The position numbers were made by a program, and so were the translations under genes. Below are positions 1 through 7,194 of a stretch of 64,000 bases of DNA, one piece after another (position 1 is the stretch's first letter; each line of letters starts with the position of its first letter). Origin of the DNA: an uncultured Lachnospiraceae bacterium (GTDB lineage: Bacteria > Bacillota > Clostridia > Lachnospirales > Lachnospiraceae). The stretch is taken from positions 1 through 64,000 of the forward strand of contig CAMWFQ010000007.1 of NCBI GenBank assembly GCA_947173495.1, written 5' to 3'. A model generated the notes under the pieces. It was not told the origin of the DNA, did no database searches, and worked only from the letters and a program-made list of their open reading frames with translations.

Positions 1-449
1 GGAGGGGAAGCGGCTGTCTGGAATGCACCTGCAGGGTATTGAACATCAGGCGCGGGCACAACAGAGATCTTATGGGGAAATGCCGGAGGCTGTGGGAATA
101 TTCCGAGTTTATATCGGAAATCGATGCAGGACTGCAGGCAGGTCAAAGCCGTCAGGAGGCGGTGCAGTCAGCCATAGACCGCTGCGTAGAGAGGGATATC
201 CTTACGGATGTCCTGCGGAAAGAGAAAAGCGAGGTGCTTCGTATGAGCTTGTTGACAGAATATGATGAGAAGAAACACTTACGGCATACATTTGAGGAGG
301 GACGCGAGGAAGGAAGGGCTGAGGGACGTGAAGCAACTTTACTTGACCTGATCCGCAAGAAAACAGCCAAAGGAAAAAGCCCGGAGGTAATTGCTGAGGA
401 GCTGGAGGAAGATGCAGCGACCATCCGCGAATTCCTCCGGAAGCTTTAA
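1..449 (+). CDS. Rpn/PD-(D/E)XK nuclease-type transposase protein, C-terminal part (5' end outside window)
   Basis: The reading frame is open from base 3 and has no proper start inside the window, so only the C-terminal part is present. The visible residues contain the family's typical VLNIRRGHN...LMGKCRRLWEYSEF block, then a helical region and a charged tail with the EEGREEGRAEGRE repeat and a final short helix. Those features are characteristic of the Rpn (recombination-promoting nuclease)/PD-(D/E)XK transposase family, which is abundant in gut Clostridia. The catalytic PD-(D/E)XK core would lie upstream and cannot be inspected. An internal ATG at 39 is not a convincing start because the conserved block begins before it. 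It ends 31 bp from the convergent MATE gene. Confidence 0.75.
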   Translation, partial: RGSGCLECTCRVLNIRRGHNRDLMGKCRRLWEYSEFISEIDAGLQAGQSRQEAVQSAIDRCVERDILTDVLRKEKSEVLRMSLLTEYDEKKHLRHTFEEGREEGRAEGREATLLDLIRKKTAKGKSPEVIAEELEEDAATIREFLRKL

Positions 450-480
450 GACTGGTTTTCTACGGAACAGTTCTTTCTTC

Positions 481-1830
481 TTAACGGGACGGATTCATCA
501 GTTTTTTGGGTGAAGACCTCCAATACATCACAATACATATTACAGTAAGAATACCTTCCACCGCCAGCTGCGTCAGGATAACGCCATTCAGTTGAAAGAA
601 GAGGTTCAAAATAGCAACGCCCGGAATAAACAGGAATACATTGCGGAGAAGGGTGATGGTGAGTGAGTTTGCCGCCTTCCCAAGCGCCTGGAAATAAGAT
701 GTCACCATATTGATAATTCCGAGAAGCGGCGCATGGAAACACAAAAGACGCAAAAACCACGCTGTCTGTACAATCAATGCTTCATCACTCAAAAAGATAC
801 CTGCAAACGCACGGCTGCCCGAAAACAGGACAGCTGTAAACACAGCACCCAGTGTTATGCCGTAAATGACTGCGATTCTCATTGCTTTCGCAAGATTTTT
901 TTCATCATTTTTTCCATAGTAATAGCCTAAAAGAGGCGCTGTTCCCTGAGAGAGTCCTACCGAAAGCATGATTGGGAACATATCAATCTTATACGCAATT
1001 CCATAGGAGGCAACCGCGTCAGACCCGTAAATTCCAATGTAATTATTCAGCACAATATTGGCAATACTCATAAGCACGGTAATCAGTGCACCGGGGATTC
1101 CGATCCGGATCACCTTACCTGCCATTACCCTGTCCGCCGTAAACTTCTTCGGCGAAATTGATATGAGTTCATTTTCTCTTTTTTCCTGAATGCACAGGCA
1201 GCCAATGTAATAGAGCGCTGCGCAGATAAAACCGATGGAGGTTGCCATAGCTGCTCCTTTGGTTCCCATTCTCATGAGTACAATGAACACCCAGTCGAGC
1301 ACTATGTTGACTGCATTTCCAAGAGCCAGCCCAATCGTTGCTTCCTTAATAAGACCTGCCGATCTGAAGGAATGGACCAGACCATTGGCCAGCATGATTG
1401 CCGGGGCTCCTATAAAAATCCACCGCAGATAATCACAGGTATATTCCATATTTTCCCTGTCCGCTCCCAGCACAGATGCGATGGGATGTAGCAATAACAG
1501 TCCCAGAACCAATACCAGAATGCCGCTGAATATCATTGCGTATGTACTGAAATTAAAGCATCTTGCAGATTCTTCTTTCCTGCCTTCCCCGATTTGTCTG
1601 GCAATCACCGAGCTTGCGCCCATACCAAATACGCAGGCAATTGACATAATAATAATTAGCGCCGGCACGCACAAAGTTACTGCCGCAATCTGCGCCGGAA
1701 CCTTTGTCAATGCAACAAAGTAAGTATCCGCCAGATTGTAGATCAGTGTGGTTAACTGGCCCAGCATTGCCGGTATGCCTATTCTCAGAATCGCCTTTGG
1801 TATATTCTTTTCTTCAAATACGTTTGACAT
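481..1830 (-). CDS. MATE family multidrug efflux transporter
   Basis: A 449-residue integral membrane protein with about twelve hydrophobic segments and both MATE repeats. The N-terminal part has the hallmark PAMLGQLTTLIYNLADTYFV, and the second repeat begins near IRIGIPGALITVLMSIANIVLN. Members export cationic drugs or metabolites using a Na+ or H+ gradient; the substrate here is unknown. The start is set at the ATG at 1830 because AAGGAGA lies 8 bases upstream; an in-frame ATG nine codons earlier has no such site. It is divergent from a Crp/Fnr regulator 88 bp away, and a perfect palindrome lies between them, so control by that regulator is likely but inferred. Confidence 0.9.
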   Translation of the reverse strand: MSNVFEEKNIPKAILRIGIPAMLGQLTTLIYNLADTYFVALTKVPAQIAAVTLCVPALIIIMSIACVFGMGASSVIARQIGEGRKEESARCFNFSTYAMIFSGILVLVLGLLLLHPIASVLGADRENMEYTCDYLRWIFIGAPAIMLANGLVHSFRSAGLIKEATIGLALGNAVNIVLDWVFIVLMRMGTKGAAMATSIGFICAALYYIGCLCIQEKRENELISISPKKFTADRVMAGKVIRIGIPGALITVLMSIANIVLNNYIGIYGSDAVASYGIAYKIDMFPIMLSVGLSQGTAPLLGYYYGKNDEKNLAKAMRIAVIYGITLGAVFTAVLFSGSRAFAGIFLSDEALIVQTAWFLRLLCFHAPLLGIINMVTSYFQALGKAANSLTITLLRNVFLFIPGVAILNLFFQLNGVILTQLAVEGILTVICIVMYWRSSPKKLMNPSR

Positions 1831-1891
1831 ATCTTGTCTCCTTTTTCTTGTAATCATCGAAAATATACCTTATAATTAAAACAAAAAACGA

Positions 1892-1901
1892 GACATATGT
1901 C
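1892..1901. promoter_or_regulatory. Palindrome GACATATGTC between MATE and Crp/Fnr genes
   Basis: A perfect 10-bp inverted repeat lies in the short divergent spacer between the MATE gene and the Crp/Fnr gene, beside AT-rich promoter-like sequence (TATAAT-type words at 1870-1880). A Crp/Fnr protein binds dyad sites, so this is a candidate operator; the match to any known consensus is not established. Confidence 0.35.
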
Positions 1902-1918
1902 CTGTTGCGAGGTTTTTT

Positions 1919-2635
1919 ATGAAAAAAATATACGCCCAGAATAGAATCAAAAAGGCACTGGATAACAGTATTTATAAAGAGATGCTGGATTTCATTCAGG
2001 TTCCGCTGTTTTTGATGGAATATGATCCCGGTGAAATTATCGCCGCCCCCTGGTGTGAGCCGCCGTATTTCCAAATCGTGTCAAGCGGAAGTCTGTCCAT
2101 CTATTACATCAGGGATGATGGAAGCCGGTACAGTTTGTCCAGCGGAGGCGCAAATTATATCATTGGCGAAATGAACTTATTTACCGGTGCGAAGGATAAT
2201 GTATACGCTGAGGCTTCGGACCGGCTTGTGACCATTGCGGCAGACAGCCGCTTATATAGAGACCGGTTGTTAAACAACCTATGCTTTCTGCGGTTTATTG
2301 CCTCTGTAATGGCTGATAAAATCACAGTCATAACGAAAATGGATGCCTCTACTTCCACTTTGTCCGAGCGGATTATGAATTATATACGGTTCAAATGCGA
2401 AAACCAGACGCTTCGCGGTGTGGAGAAGACTGCATTTGCGCTACACTGCAGTCCGAGACAGTTACAACGTTTACTGAACGAATTAGAGCAGCAGGGACTG
2501 ATTCAAAAAATCGGAAAGGGCAGTTATCAAATACGGGAGACAGTTTTTCCTGTCTCCCGCAGTCTTTCTGCTACTTCAAAAGCTCCCTCGCCCGCTCCTG
2601 CACATCGGCAATCTGCTCCGGCGTCAGATATTTGA
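1919..2635 (+). CDS. Crp/Fnr family transcriptional regulator
   Basis: A 238-residue protein with an N-terminal cyclic-nucleotide-binding-type beta-barrel (about residues 30-120, containing YFQIVSSGSLSIYYI and GGANYIIGEMNLFTG), a long dimer helix, and a C-terminal winged helix (RIMNYIRFKC...TAFALHCSPRQLQRLLNELEQQGLIQKIGKGSYQI). No cysteine cluster typical of Fnr is seen at the N terminus, so oxygen sensing is not supported. It is divergent from the MATE gene and probably regulates it. The fold should end near residue 206 (KGSYQI), but the frame runs on about 30 residues through a strong hairpin and overlaps the 3' end of the convergent cupin-like gene by 65 bp. Confidence 0.88.
   Translation: MKKIYAQNRIKKALDNSIYKEMLDFIQVPLFLMEYDPGEIIAAPWCEPPYFQIVSSGSLSIYYIRDDGSRYSLSSGGANYIIGEMNLFTGAKDNVYAEASDRLVTIAADSRLYRDRLLNNLCFLRFIASVMADKITVITKMDASTSTLSERIMNYIRFKCENQTLRGVEKTAFALHCSPRQLQRLLNELEQQGLIQKIGKGSYQIRETVFPVSRSLSATSKAPSPAPAHRQSAPASDI
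2535..2558. terminator. Hairpin, probable terminator of the ten-gene minus operon
   Basis: A 9-bp perfect stem (GGGAGACAG / CTGTCTCCC) with a 6-base loop lies just downstream of the minus-strand cupin-like gene stop at 2571, at the end of the long operon. There is no clean T-run after it. It lies inside the 3' extension of the convergent Crp/Fnr frame. Confidence 0.5.
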
Positions 2636-2984
2636 TCTCACTGTTTTCCATAGAACAGTCGGACCTCTGAATATATATGGTCTTAGTGTCCTTCTGGGTG
2701 ATAGAAAAGAACCACTGCTCCATAGGCACCTGCATCACCTTACCGATTTCCATGGGCGTAAGCTCAATATTGGAAAATACGCCATCCTTTTCATCCGCAG
2801 TGATCAGAAGCGCCTTTCCGGAAGTCAGGATAAACTGCTCGTCCGTGGTATGATGCACTTCCATTTTCCCAACGCCGGCAATATCATTATCTAGCTTCCA
2901 GTTTTTGATGCTCACACTCCACTGCTCATTTTTGTATACGACTTTAATACCTTCTTCGTTATTTTCATAAATTTCAGGTTTCAT
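2571..2984 (-). CDS. Small cupin-like protein of unknown function
   Basis: A 137-residue soluble protein. The middle (about residues 45-95) reads HHTTDEQFILTSGKALLITAD followed by a hydrophobic strand and a second histidine-poor half, which resembles a one-domain cupin/jelly-roll fold with the usual H-x-H-x-x-x-E-like start (HHTTDEQ). No activity can be assigned; such proteins in sugar loci are often ligand-binding or epimerase-like. The start at 2984 is chosen because GGAGG lies 7 bases before it; the ATG four codons upstream is part of that site. It is the last gene of the minus operon and follows the PfkB kinase by 63 bp. Its leader matches the RBS end of the dispersed repeat. Confidence 0.7.
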   Translation of the reverse strand: MKPEIYENNEEGIKVVYKNEQWSVSIKNWKLDNDIAGVGKMEVHHTTDEQFILTSGKALLITADEKDGVFSNIELTPMEIGKVMQVPMEQWFFSITQKDTKTIYIQRSDCSMENSEIKYLTPEQIADVQERARELLK

Positions 2985-2985
2985 C

Positions 2986-3010
2986 TTTTCCTCCATTTCT
3001 GTGCTGCTTT
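2986..3010 (-). repeat. Remnant of the dispersed structured repeat (RBS end)
   Basis: In gene direction the segment AAAGCAGCACAGAAATGGAGG just before the cupin-like gene differs from the end of the 6.1-kb repeat copy by one substitution and one inserted base. The rest of the element is missing. It still supplies the GGAGG of the downstream gene. Confidence 0.55.
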
Positions 3011-3047
3011 CCTCGTTCAGCTTTCTTTCTGTCTTTCTCTTCTTTTC

Positions 3048-3848
3048 TCATTCATAAGGGTTAAAAATCTGAATAATTTTGGTGGCCTGGTCCTTGCCTC
3101 TGCGCATGCAGGAAGCCACATCCTCACCCAGACTTAATCCATAAGTAAATCCGGCTATATAGGAATCTCCTGCGCCTACGGTATTACAGATCTTTACCTT
3201 TTCCGCCTTCTCCCGATAAAAACGGGTGCCGTCATAGGCCAGACTTCCGTACTCTCCCAGCATGGCGATCACACAGCCGGCGCCTTTCCTGCTGGTCTTA
3301 ACCAGAAAGTCCCGGATATAGTCGTCCTCTTTTTCATAGGAGAAAAACGCATAGTCCAGCCAGGGCAGGATCTGATCGTTTGTCTCCAGGGTCAGACGTT
3401 TGGAAAAATCATATACCCAGATCTGTCCCGGCCTTTTCAGCTCACTGATATAGCGGTGTACCTTACACCAGCGTTCGCAGTACACAATATCAAAGGTTTT
3501 GACAAATTCCTGATCCTCCCGGGAGAGCTCGATCTCTTCCATGGCATTGCCCCTAAAGTCCAGGTGCAGGCGGTCGCCGTCCACGATGGCCATTTTGGCC
3601 ATACCCGTTGGTTTGTCGGATCTTGCCAGCACCCGGAGGGGGATTCCCCTCTCCTTCAGCGTCTCTTCCAGCGCATCCGCAAAAACATCATTTCCCAGAA
3701 TGGTCATCTCTGTGACGTCTCCGCCCAGGGCCCGGTAATTAAACGCGAAGTCAATGCTGTTGCCCGTCACATAAAACCGGTCCTGCCTGTAATAAACGTC
3801 AATACAGTTATCCGCCATTGCCAGTGTTCTTTTCATTCTGATACCCAT
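3048..3848 (-). CDS. PfkB family carbohydrate kinase (FrlD-like), second copy
   Basis: A 266-residue ribokinase-fold sugar kinase. The C-terminal signature CNTVGAGDSYIAGFTYGL holds the anion hole and the catalytic Asp of GAGD. The N-terminal half has the sugar-binding strand VTGNSIDFAFNYRALGGD, where FrlD-like kinases read GG/GN. In the FrlD branch these enzymes phosphorylate fructosamines at C6 using ATP. The match is family level, and the exact sugar is inferred from the linked deglycase, epimerases and first kinase. Two starts are possible (3848 and 3836); AGAAAGG is either too near or 13 bases away. It shares an operon with YjbQ upstream and the cupin-like gene downstream. Confidence 0.85.
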   Translation of the reverse strand: MGIRMKRTLAMADNCIDVYYRQDRFYVTGNSIDFAFNYRALGGDVTEMTILGNDVFADALEETLKERGIPLRVLARSDKPTGMAKMAIVDGDRLHLDFRGNAMEEIELSREDQEFVKTFDIVYCERWCKVHRYISELKRPGQIWVYDFSKRLTLETNDQILPWLDYAFFSYEKEDDYIRDFLVKTSRKGAGCVIAMLGEYGSLAYDGTRFYREKAEKVKICNTVGAGDSYIAGFTYGLSLGEDVASCMRRGKDQATKIIQIFNPYE

Positions 3849-3887
3849 ACCTTTCTTTCATCCGCCGCCTGGAGCGGCAGACACAAA

Positions 3888-3962
3888 GCTGCTTCTTTTT
3901 GTTGCTTCTTTCTGCTGTTTCTTTCTGCTGTTTTTCTGTTGCTTCCTGCTGCTGTCTGCTCC
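3888..3962 (-). repeat. Degenerate short tandem repeat in an intercistronic gap
   Basis: The gap between YjbQ and the kinase is low-complexity. In gene direction units like CAGCAGAAAGAA, CAACAAAAAGAA and CAGCAGGAAGCA recur about five times, purine-rich with a period near 12-13 bases. Close by lies TTTGTGTCTGCCGC, which also resembles part of the dispersed repeat. Function unknown. Confidence 0.5.
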
Positions 3963-3970
3963 GACAGCCC

Positions 3971-4405
3971 CTATGCCTCTCCCATGCAGTAAACCAGATA
4001 TTTTCTTTTTTTGATGCCGTCGTATTCACAGAAATAAATATCCGCCGCATCGCCCAGCTTCAGTTTTCCGTCAATCAGCGGCAGTACGCAGTGATTTCCT
4101 GTCAGGAGGGACTTCAGATGCCCCGGAGCATTGCCGCCGATGGTTCCGTAGGAAGGCAGGTAATGATTATGGTGAAAAGGGTACTCTGTTGGGATCAGCC
4201 TCTCTAACTGTTCCTCTATATCCTTTTCCACACAGGGAAGGCTTTCATTGATGGTAATCCCTGTAGTGGTATGCTGGGTGATCACAAAGGCAATGCCGTT
4301 TTTCACGCCGCAGCCTTCTGCAAACGCTCTGACCTGCCCGGTAATTTTGATCAGCTCCACCTCTGCATCCGCAATGACAAAAAATTCTCCTAATCTGTAC
4401 TCCAT
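3971..4405 (-). CDS. YjbQ family (UPF0047) protein
   Basis: A 144-residue protein with the family signature near the middle, GIAFVITQHTTTGITINE, and the later HNHYLPSYGTIGGNAPGHLKSLLTG plus LGDAADIYFCEYDG near the C terminus. These are full-length YjbQ features. The family is conserved and trimeric; a weak thiamin-phosphate-synthase-like activity has been reported for members, but the physiological role is unknown. The start at 4405 has GGAGG 6 bases upstream and lies one base past the amidohydrolase stop, so the two are translationally coupled. Its presence inside a sugar-amine operon suggests a linked housekeeping or detoxifying role, which is inference. Confidence 0.88.
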   Translation of the reverse strand: MEYRLGEFFVIADAEVELIKITGQVRAFAEGCGVKNGIAFVITQHTTTGITINESLPCVEKDIEEQLERLIPTEYPFHHNHYLPSYGTIGGNAPGHLKSLLTGNHCVLPLIDGKLKLGDAADIYFCEYDGIKKRKYLVYCMGEA

Positions 4406-4406
4406 C

Positions 4407-5258
4407 CTATGCCTCCCTGCCAAGAAATCTAAGCGCATTCCTGTAATAAAGCTTCTCCTTAACCTCTGCCGAAAGACCAAGCGCATCCAGCCCCTTTTTA
4501 CTTCTCACCGGACGGATCCGGGGGCTGTCCGAACCGAACATGATCTTATCCGCCAGATTATGCTCCACCCAGTATTCCCCCATGTCCTCTTTGAAGACTT
4601 TGTGATAGAGCTGCACCGGTCCGTCAAAGCTCATCAGAGCCGTGTTGGCATACAGGTTTGGATATTTGATCAGCAGAGACGCCGTCTCCTGTACCCAGGG
4701 CCAGCCGAAATGAGCCAAGCAGAAGTTGATTTCCGGGAATTTATCCGCCAGCTCCTCAAAATCCGCCGGTCTTGCATAGCGGGAATACGCCTCCTTTTCC
4801 AGACACATTCCGCTGTGAAAAATAACCGGCTTTTTGTATTGCGCACAAATACGGCAAAGAGCTTTGATTCTGTCATCATAAGGAAACATTTTCAGCTTTG
4901 CCGTGTTCAGCTTCAGTCCCATAAGTCCCAGCGTCTCAAAAGCATTCTCCAGCTGTCCGGCAGCATTCTCATTCCTTGGATCCACACCGGCAAATCCTAC
5001 AAAAAGTGCAGGCTCCATACACATCAGTTCCGCAATCTCCTCATTGGAGATCGCCGCCTGCCCCTTTTCGAAGGAACAGTCCTCGGGCAGGAGAAAAACC
5101 CGCTCAATATCCGCCAGTCTCCACTGCTTTTTCAGAAGCGCCAGGTCAGAAGGCTTCATCAGATGATAGTTCATCTCTTCGCACCGGAAGGCCAGCTTTT
5201 TTTCATCCCGGCAGATTGGCGCAAACAGCGCGGGATGGATATGTGTGTCAATGACCAT
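4407..5258 (-). CDS. Amidohydrolase family (TIM-barrel metal-dependent hydrolase)
   Basis: A 283-residue amidohydrolase-2-type protein. Metal-site motifs appear in the usual order: DTHIHP at the N terminus, VIFHSG near residue 150, LAHFGWPW near 185 and FGSDSPR near 245, which supply the two first His, two later His and the catalytic Asp. The substrate is not evident; the group includes decarboxylases, lactonases and hydrolases of small acids or amides. It sits between an FrlC-like epimerase (6 bp upstream) and YjbQ (1 bp downstream), so it belongs to the same transcript. In an Amadori-product context it might act on a side product or amide, but this is inference only. Confidence 0.85.
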   Translation of the reverse strand: MVIDTHIHPALFAPICRDEKKLAFRCEEMNYHLMKPSDLALLKKQWRLADIERVFLLPEDCSFEKGQAAISNEEIAELMCMEPALFVGFAGVDPRNENAAGQLENAFETLGLMGLKLNTAKLKMFPYDDRIKALCRICAQYKKPVIFHSGMCLEKEAYSRYARPADFEELADKFPEINFCLAHFGWPWVQETASLLIKYPNLYANTALMSFDGPVQLYHKVFKEDMGEYWVEHNLADKIMFGSDSPRIRPVRSKKGLDALGLSAEVKEKLYYRNALRFLGREA

Positions 5259-5264
5259 ACCCTC

Positions 5265-6092
5265 TCACTCCTTATAATCTCTGAACTCATCCGTATTTGC
5301 AACCAGCCACTGTACACAGTCGTCGATGGCCTTGTCCGGATCCACATAATAGTGTCTGTCAATCAGCTCGAAGCAGCATACGCCGTCATAACGGTTTCTT
5401 TTCAGATCCTCATAATACTGCTTCATGGGGAAATCTGCATGGCCCGGCACCGTATGGCCTCTGTCGTTGAAATGAACGTAAGCCATTTTATCTCCCAGGC
5501 TATGGAAATAATCGTCAATGGTCTGACCCGCAAAGGTCATCTGGTCCGTATCCACCATGCCGAGCACATTGTCAAAGCCTGTTTCCTCGATCATCCTGGC
5601 AATATCGTCGCTGTAATTGAGCACCTGCGTGGTGGTCACCTTACATTCCTCCAAAAAGAGACGGATGCCCTTTTTCTTACTGTACTCCGCCAGGAGCTGC
5701 ATGGATTCTCTGGTATTGTCCCAGGCTTCCTGCCTGGGGGCGTCAAAGTAGCCAAAGCCGATACTGATCTGTACATTGGGGCAGTCCAGATACTCCGCCG
5801 TGTCGATGGCTCTCTGATAATAACGCAGGGAAGATTCCCTGGTCTCCCTGTTCTGGGTTGCAAAATTGCAGGGGTAGGAATTGTTCTCCGGCGTAATGGC
5901 ATACACCTTCAGATTGCGCCTTCTGATCTCCTGATCCAGCTGAATCAGATCCTTTAAGGAATAGTCAAAGGCATTCAGCTGGGGAGCGCACATATACAGG
6001 TCAAACATATCAAACGGGGAACGCTCCAGTTTATCCAGATACTGCTTTGGGCTGTATCTCATATAATGTAAGGTCATCGGAATAAATTTCAT
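5265..6092 (-). CDS. Sugar phosphate isomerase/epimerase, FrlC-like (copy 1)
   Basis: A 275-residue AP-endonuclease-2-type TIM barrel. The conserved metal ligands can be read in order: Glu in FLEECKVTTT, Asp in VDTDQM, His in YVHFNDRGHTVPGH and Glu in CCFELIDRHY. The start region MKFIPMTLHYMRY and the PQLNAFDY segment match fructoselysine 3-epimerase FrlC, which interconverts psicoselysine and fructoselysine. A very similar paralogue lies just upstream (6281-7090). The start at 6092 has GAGGAAAA 5-6 bases upstream, and this site is the end of a dispersed structured repeat. Its exact sugar is unproven. Confidence 0.85.
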   Translation of the reverse strand: MKFIPMTLHYMRYSPKQYLDKLERSPFDMFDLYMCAPQLNAFDYSLKDLIQLDQEIRRRNLKVYAITPENNSYPCNFATQNRETRESSLRYYQRAIDTAEYLDCPNVQISIGFGYFDAPRQEAWDNTRESMQLLAEYSKKKGIRLFLEECKVTTTQVLNYSDDIARMIEETGFDNVLGMVDTDQMTFAGQTIDDYFHSLGDKMAYVHFNDRGHTVPGHADFPMKQYYEDLKRNRYDGVCCFELIDRHYYVDPDKAIDDCVQWLVANTDEFRDYKE

Positions 6093-6098
6093 ACTTTT

Positions 6099-6225
6099 CC
6101 TCATTTCTGCGCTGCTTTGTTGCACAAAGCCATGATATGGCTCAATCCATAAAATGGCTTAACGAGTTTGTGGCAAGCAGCGCGCAGACACAAATCTCGC
6201 GATTGAAAATTTTAATTTTCAATCT
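6099..6225 (-). repeat. Dispersed structured repeat, copy A
   Basis: An intergenic element of about 125 bp between the two epimerase genes. In gene direction it contains an AT palindrome (GAAAATTAAAATTTTC), a stem TTTGTG/CACAAA, nested inverted repeats around AAGCCAT/ATGGCTT, and an outer pair TCTGCGC/GCGCAGA. It ends in AGAAATGAGGAAAAG, giving the RBS of the downstream gene. Close copies lie near 10.2, 26.8 and 51.5 kb. Confidence 0.88.
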
Positions 6226-6280
6226 TTCTCCCTTCCGCCGCCTGGCGGTCTTTCCTAAAAAGCGCTTTACGTAAAGCTGC

Positions 6281-7090
6281 TTAACCTCTCAATACGTCGT
6301 TAATGTAAGCAATATAGGCATCTGTAGCCTGATCCGGATCCGGGAAGTATTCCCGGCTGCACAGCTCGCAGGAAATCCATCCGTCATATCCGCCCTTCAC
6401 CAGCGTGTCATAATATTCCTTCATGGGCAGTCCTCCGGTACCCGGAATGGTATGCCCGGCGTCGCTGAAATGCACAAAGCCGTATTTATCGCCCAGATTG
6501 TCAAAATAATCCTGAATGGTCTCACCTGCCAGCGCCATCTGATCCGTATCGGAAAGTCCGATCAGATTGTCCGCGTCCACCTCCCGGATAAAACGGTTCA
6601 GCTCTTTGCTTGTCACAATCAGATTGGTAGTTGTCACCTTGCAGGTTTCCAGGAAGATGGTGACGCCCTTCTTTTTGGCGTAGCGGGTCAGAAGACCGAA
6701 GGCCTCCACCTGCCTGTTCCATCCTTCCTTCGCATCTCCGTCAAAATAGCTTGAGCCCGGACACACCTGAATATGGGGAAAATCCAGAAAGGCTGCCGTA
6801 TCGATCATCCGCTGGTAATACTGCAGTGTGGAATTCCAGGTGATGGGGTTTGAGGTTGCAAAATTCACCGGATAAGCACAGTTTTCCGCCGTAAGCACAT
6901 AAGGAGTCAGATGCCTGTCCTTTATGTCGCGGCTCAGCTGGATCAGATCGGAAAGCCGGTAGTCAAAAGGGTTCAGCTGGGGAGCCGTACAGTAAATGTC
7001 CAGGCCGTCCAGCTGGGAGCTTTCCACCTTGTCCAGGTATTTCCGGATGGGATATCTTAAATAGTGATAACTCATTAATGTAAATTTCAT
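6281..7090 (-). CDS. Sugar phosphate isomerase/epimerase, FrlC-like (copy 2)
   Basis: A 269-residue TIM-barrel epimerase and close paralogue of the gene at 5265-6092. It shares PQLNPFDYRLSDLIQL, FLETCKVTTTN (Glu), LSDTDQMALAG (Asp), FVHFSDAGHTIPG (His) and ISCELCSREYF (Glu), so all expected metal ligands are present. The start at 7090 is set by AAGGAGAA six bases upstream; the 25 residues in front of it do not resemble the family. It follows the Dcu-type transporter and precedes repeat copy A. The presence of two FrlC-like enzymes suggests two stereochemically different sugar-amines enter the pathway, which is inference. Confidence 0.85.
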   Translation of the reverse strand: MKFTLMSYHYLRYPIRKYLDKVESSQLDGLDIYCTAPQLNPFDYRLSDLIQLSRDIKDRHLTPYVLTAENCAYPVNFATSNPITWNSTLQYYQRMIDTAAFLDFPHIQVCPGSSYFDGDAKEGWNRQVEAFGLLTRYAKKKGVTIFLETCKVTTTNLIVTSKELNRFIREVDADNLIGLSDTDQMALAGETIQDYFDNLGDKYGFVHFSDAGHTIPGTGGLPMKEYYDTLVKGGYDGWISCELCSREYFPDPDQATDAYIAYINDVLRG

Positions 7091-7194
7091 TGCAGTTCTC
7101 CTTATTGAGAGCATCCTGCACAGACTTCTATGCAGGATGCCTGTGTCATAAACTCCCGTTTTCAAAAATGCCGTTTACTGTCATTGCAAAATCA

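Noticed and set aside
1-449. Complete insertion sequence at the left edge
   Set aside because: Only the C-terminal part of a nuclease gene is visible and no terminal inverted repeats can be found in the window.
4406-4486. An N-terminal extension of YjbQ to 4486
   Set aside because: It overlaps the amidohydrolase 3' end, lacks resemblance to YjbQ, and a good GGAGG lies before the internal start at 4405.
4248-5957. A 569-codon plus-strand frame opposite YjbQ, amidohydrolase and epimerase genes
   Set aside because: Its translation resembles no family and it lacks a ribosome binding site; the minus-strand genes have clear motifs and tight coupling.
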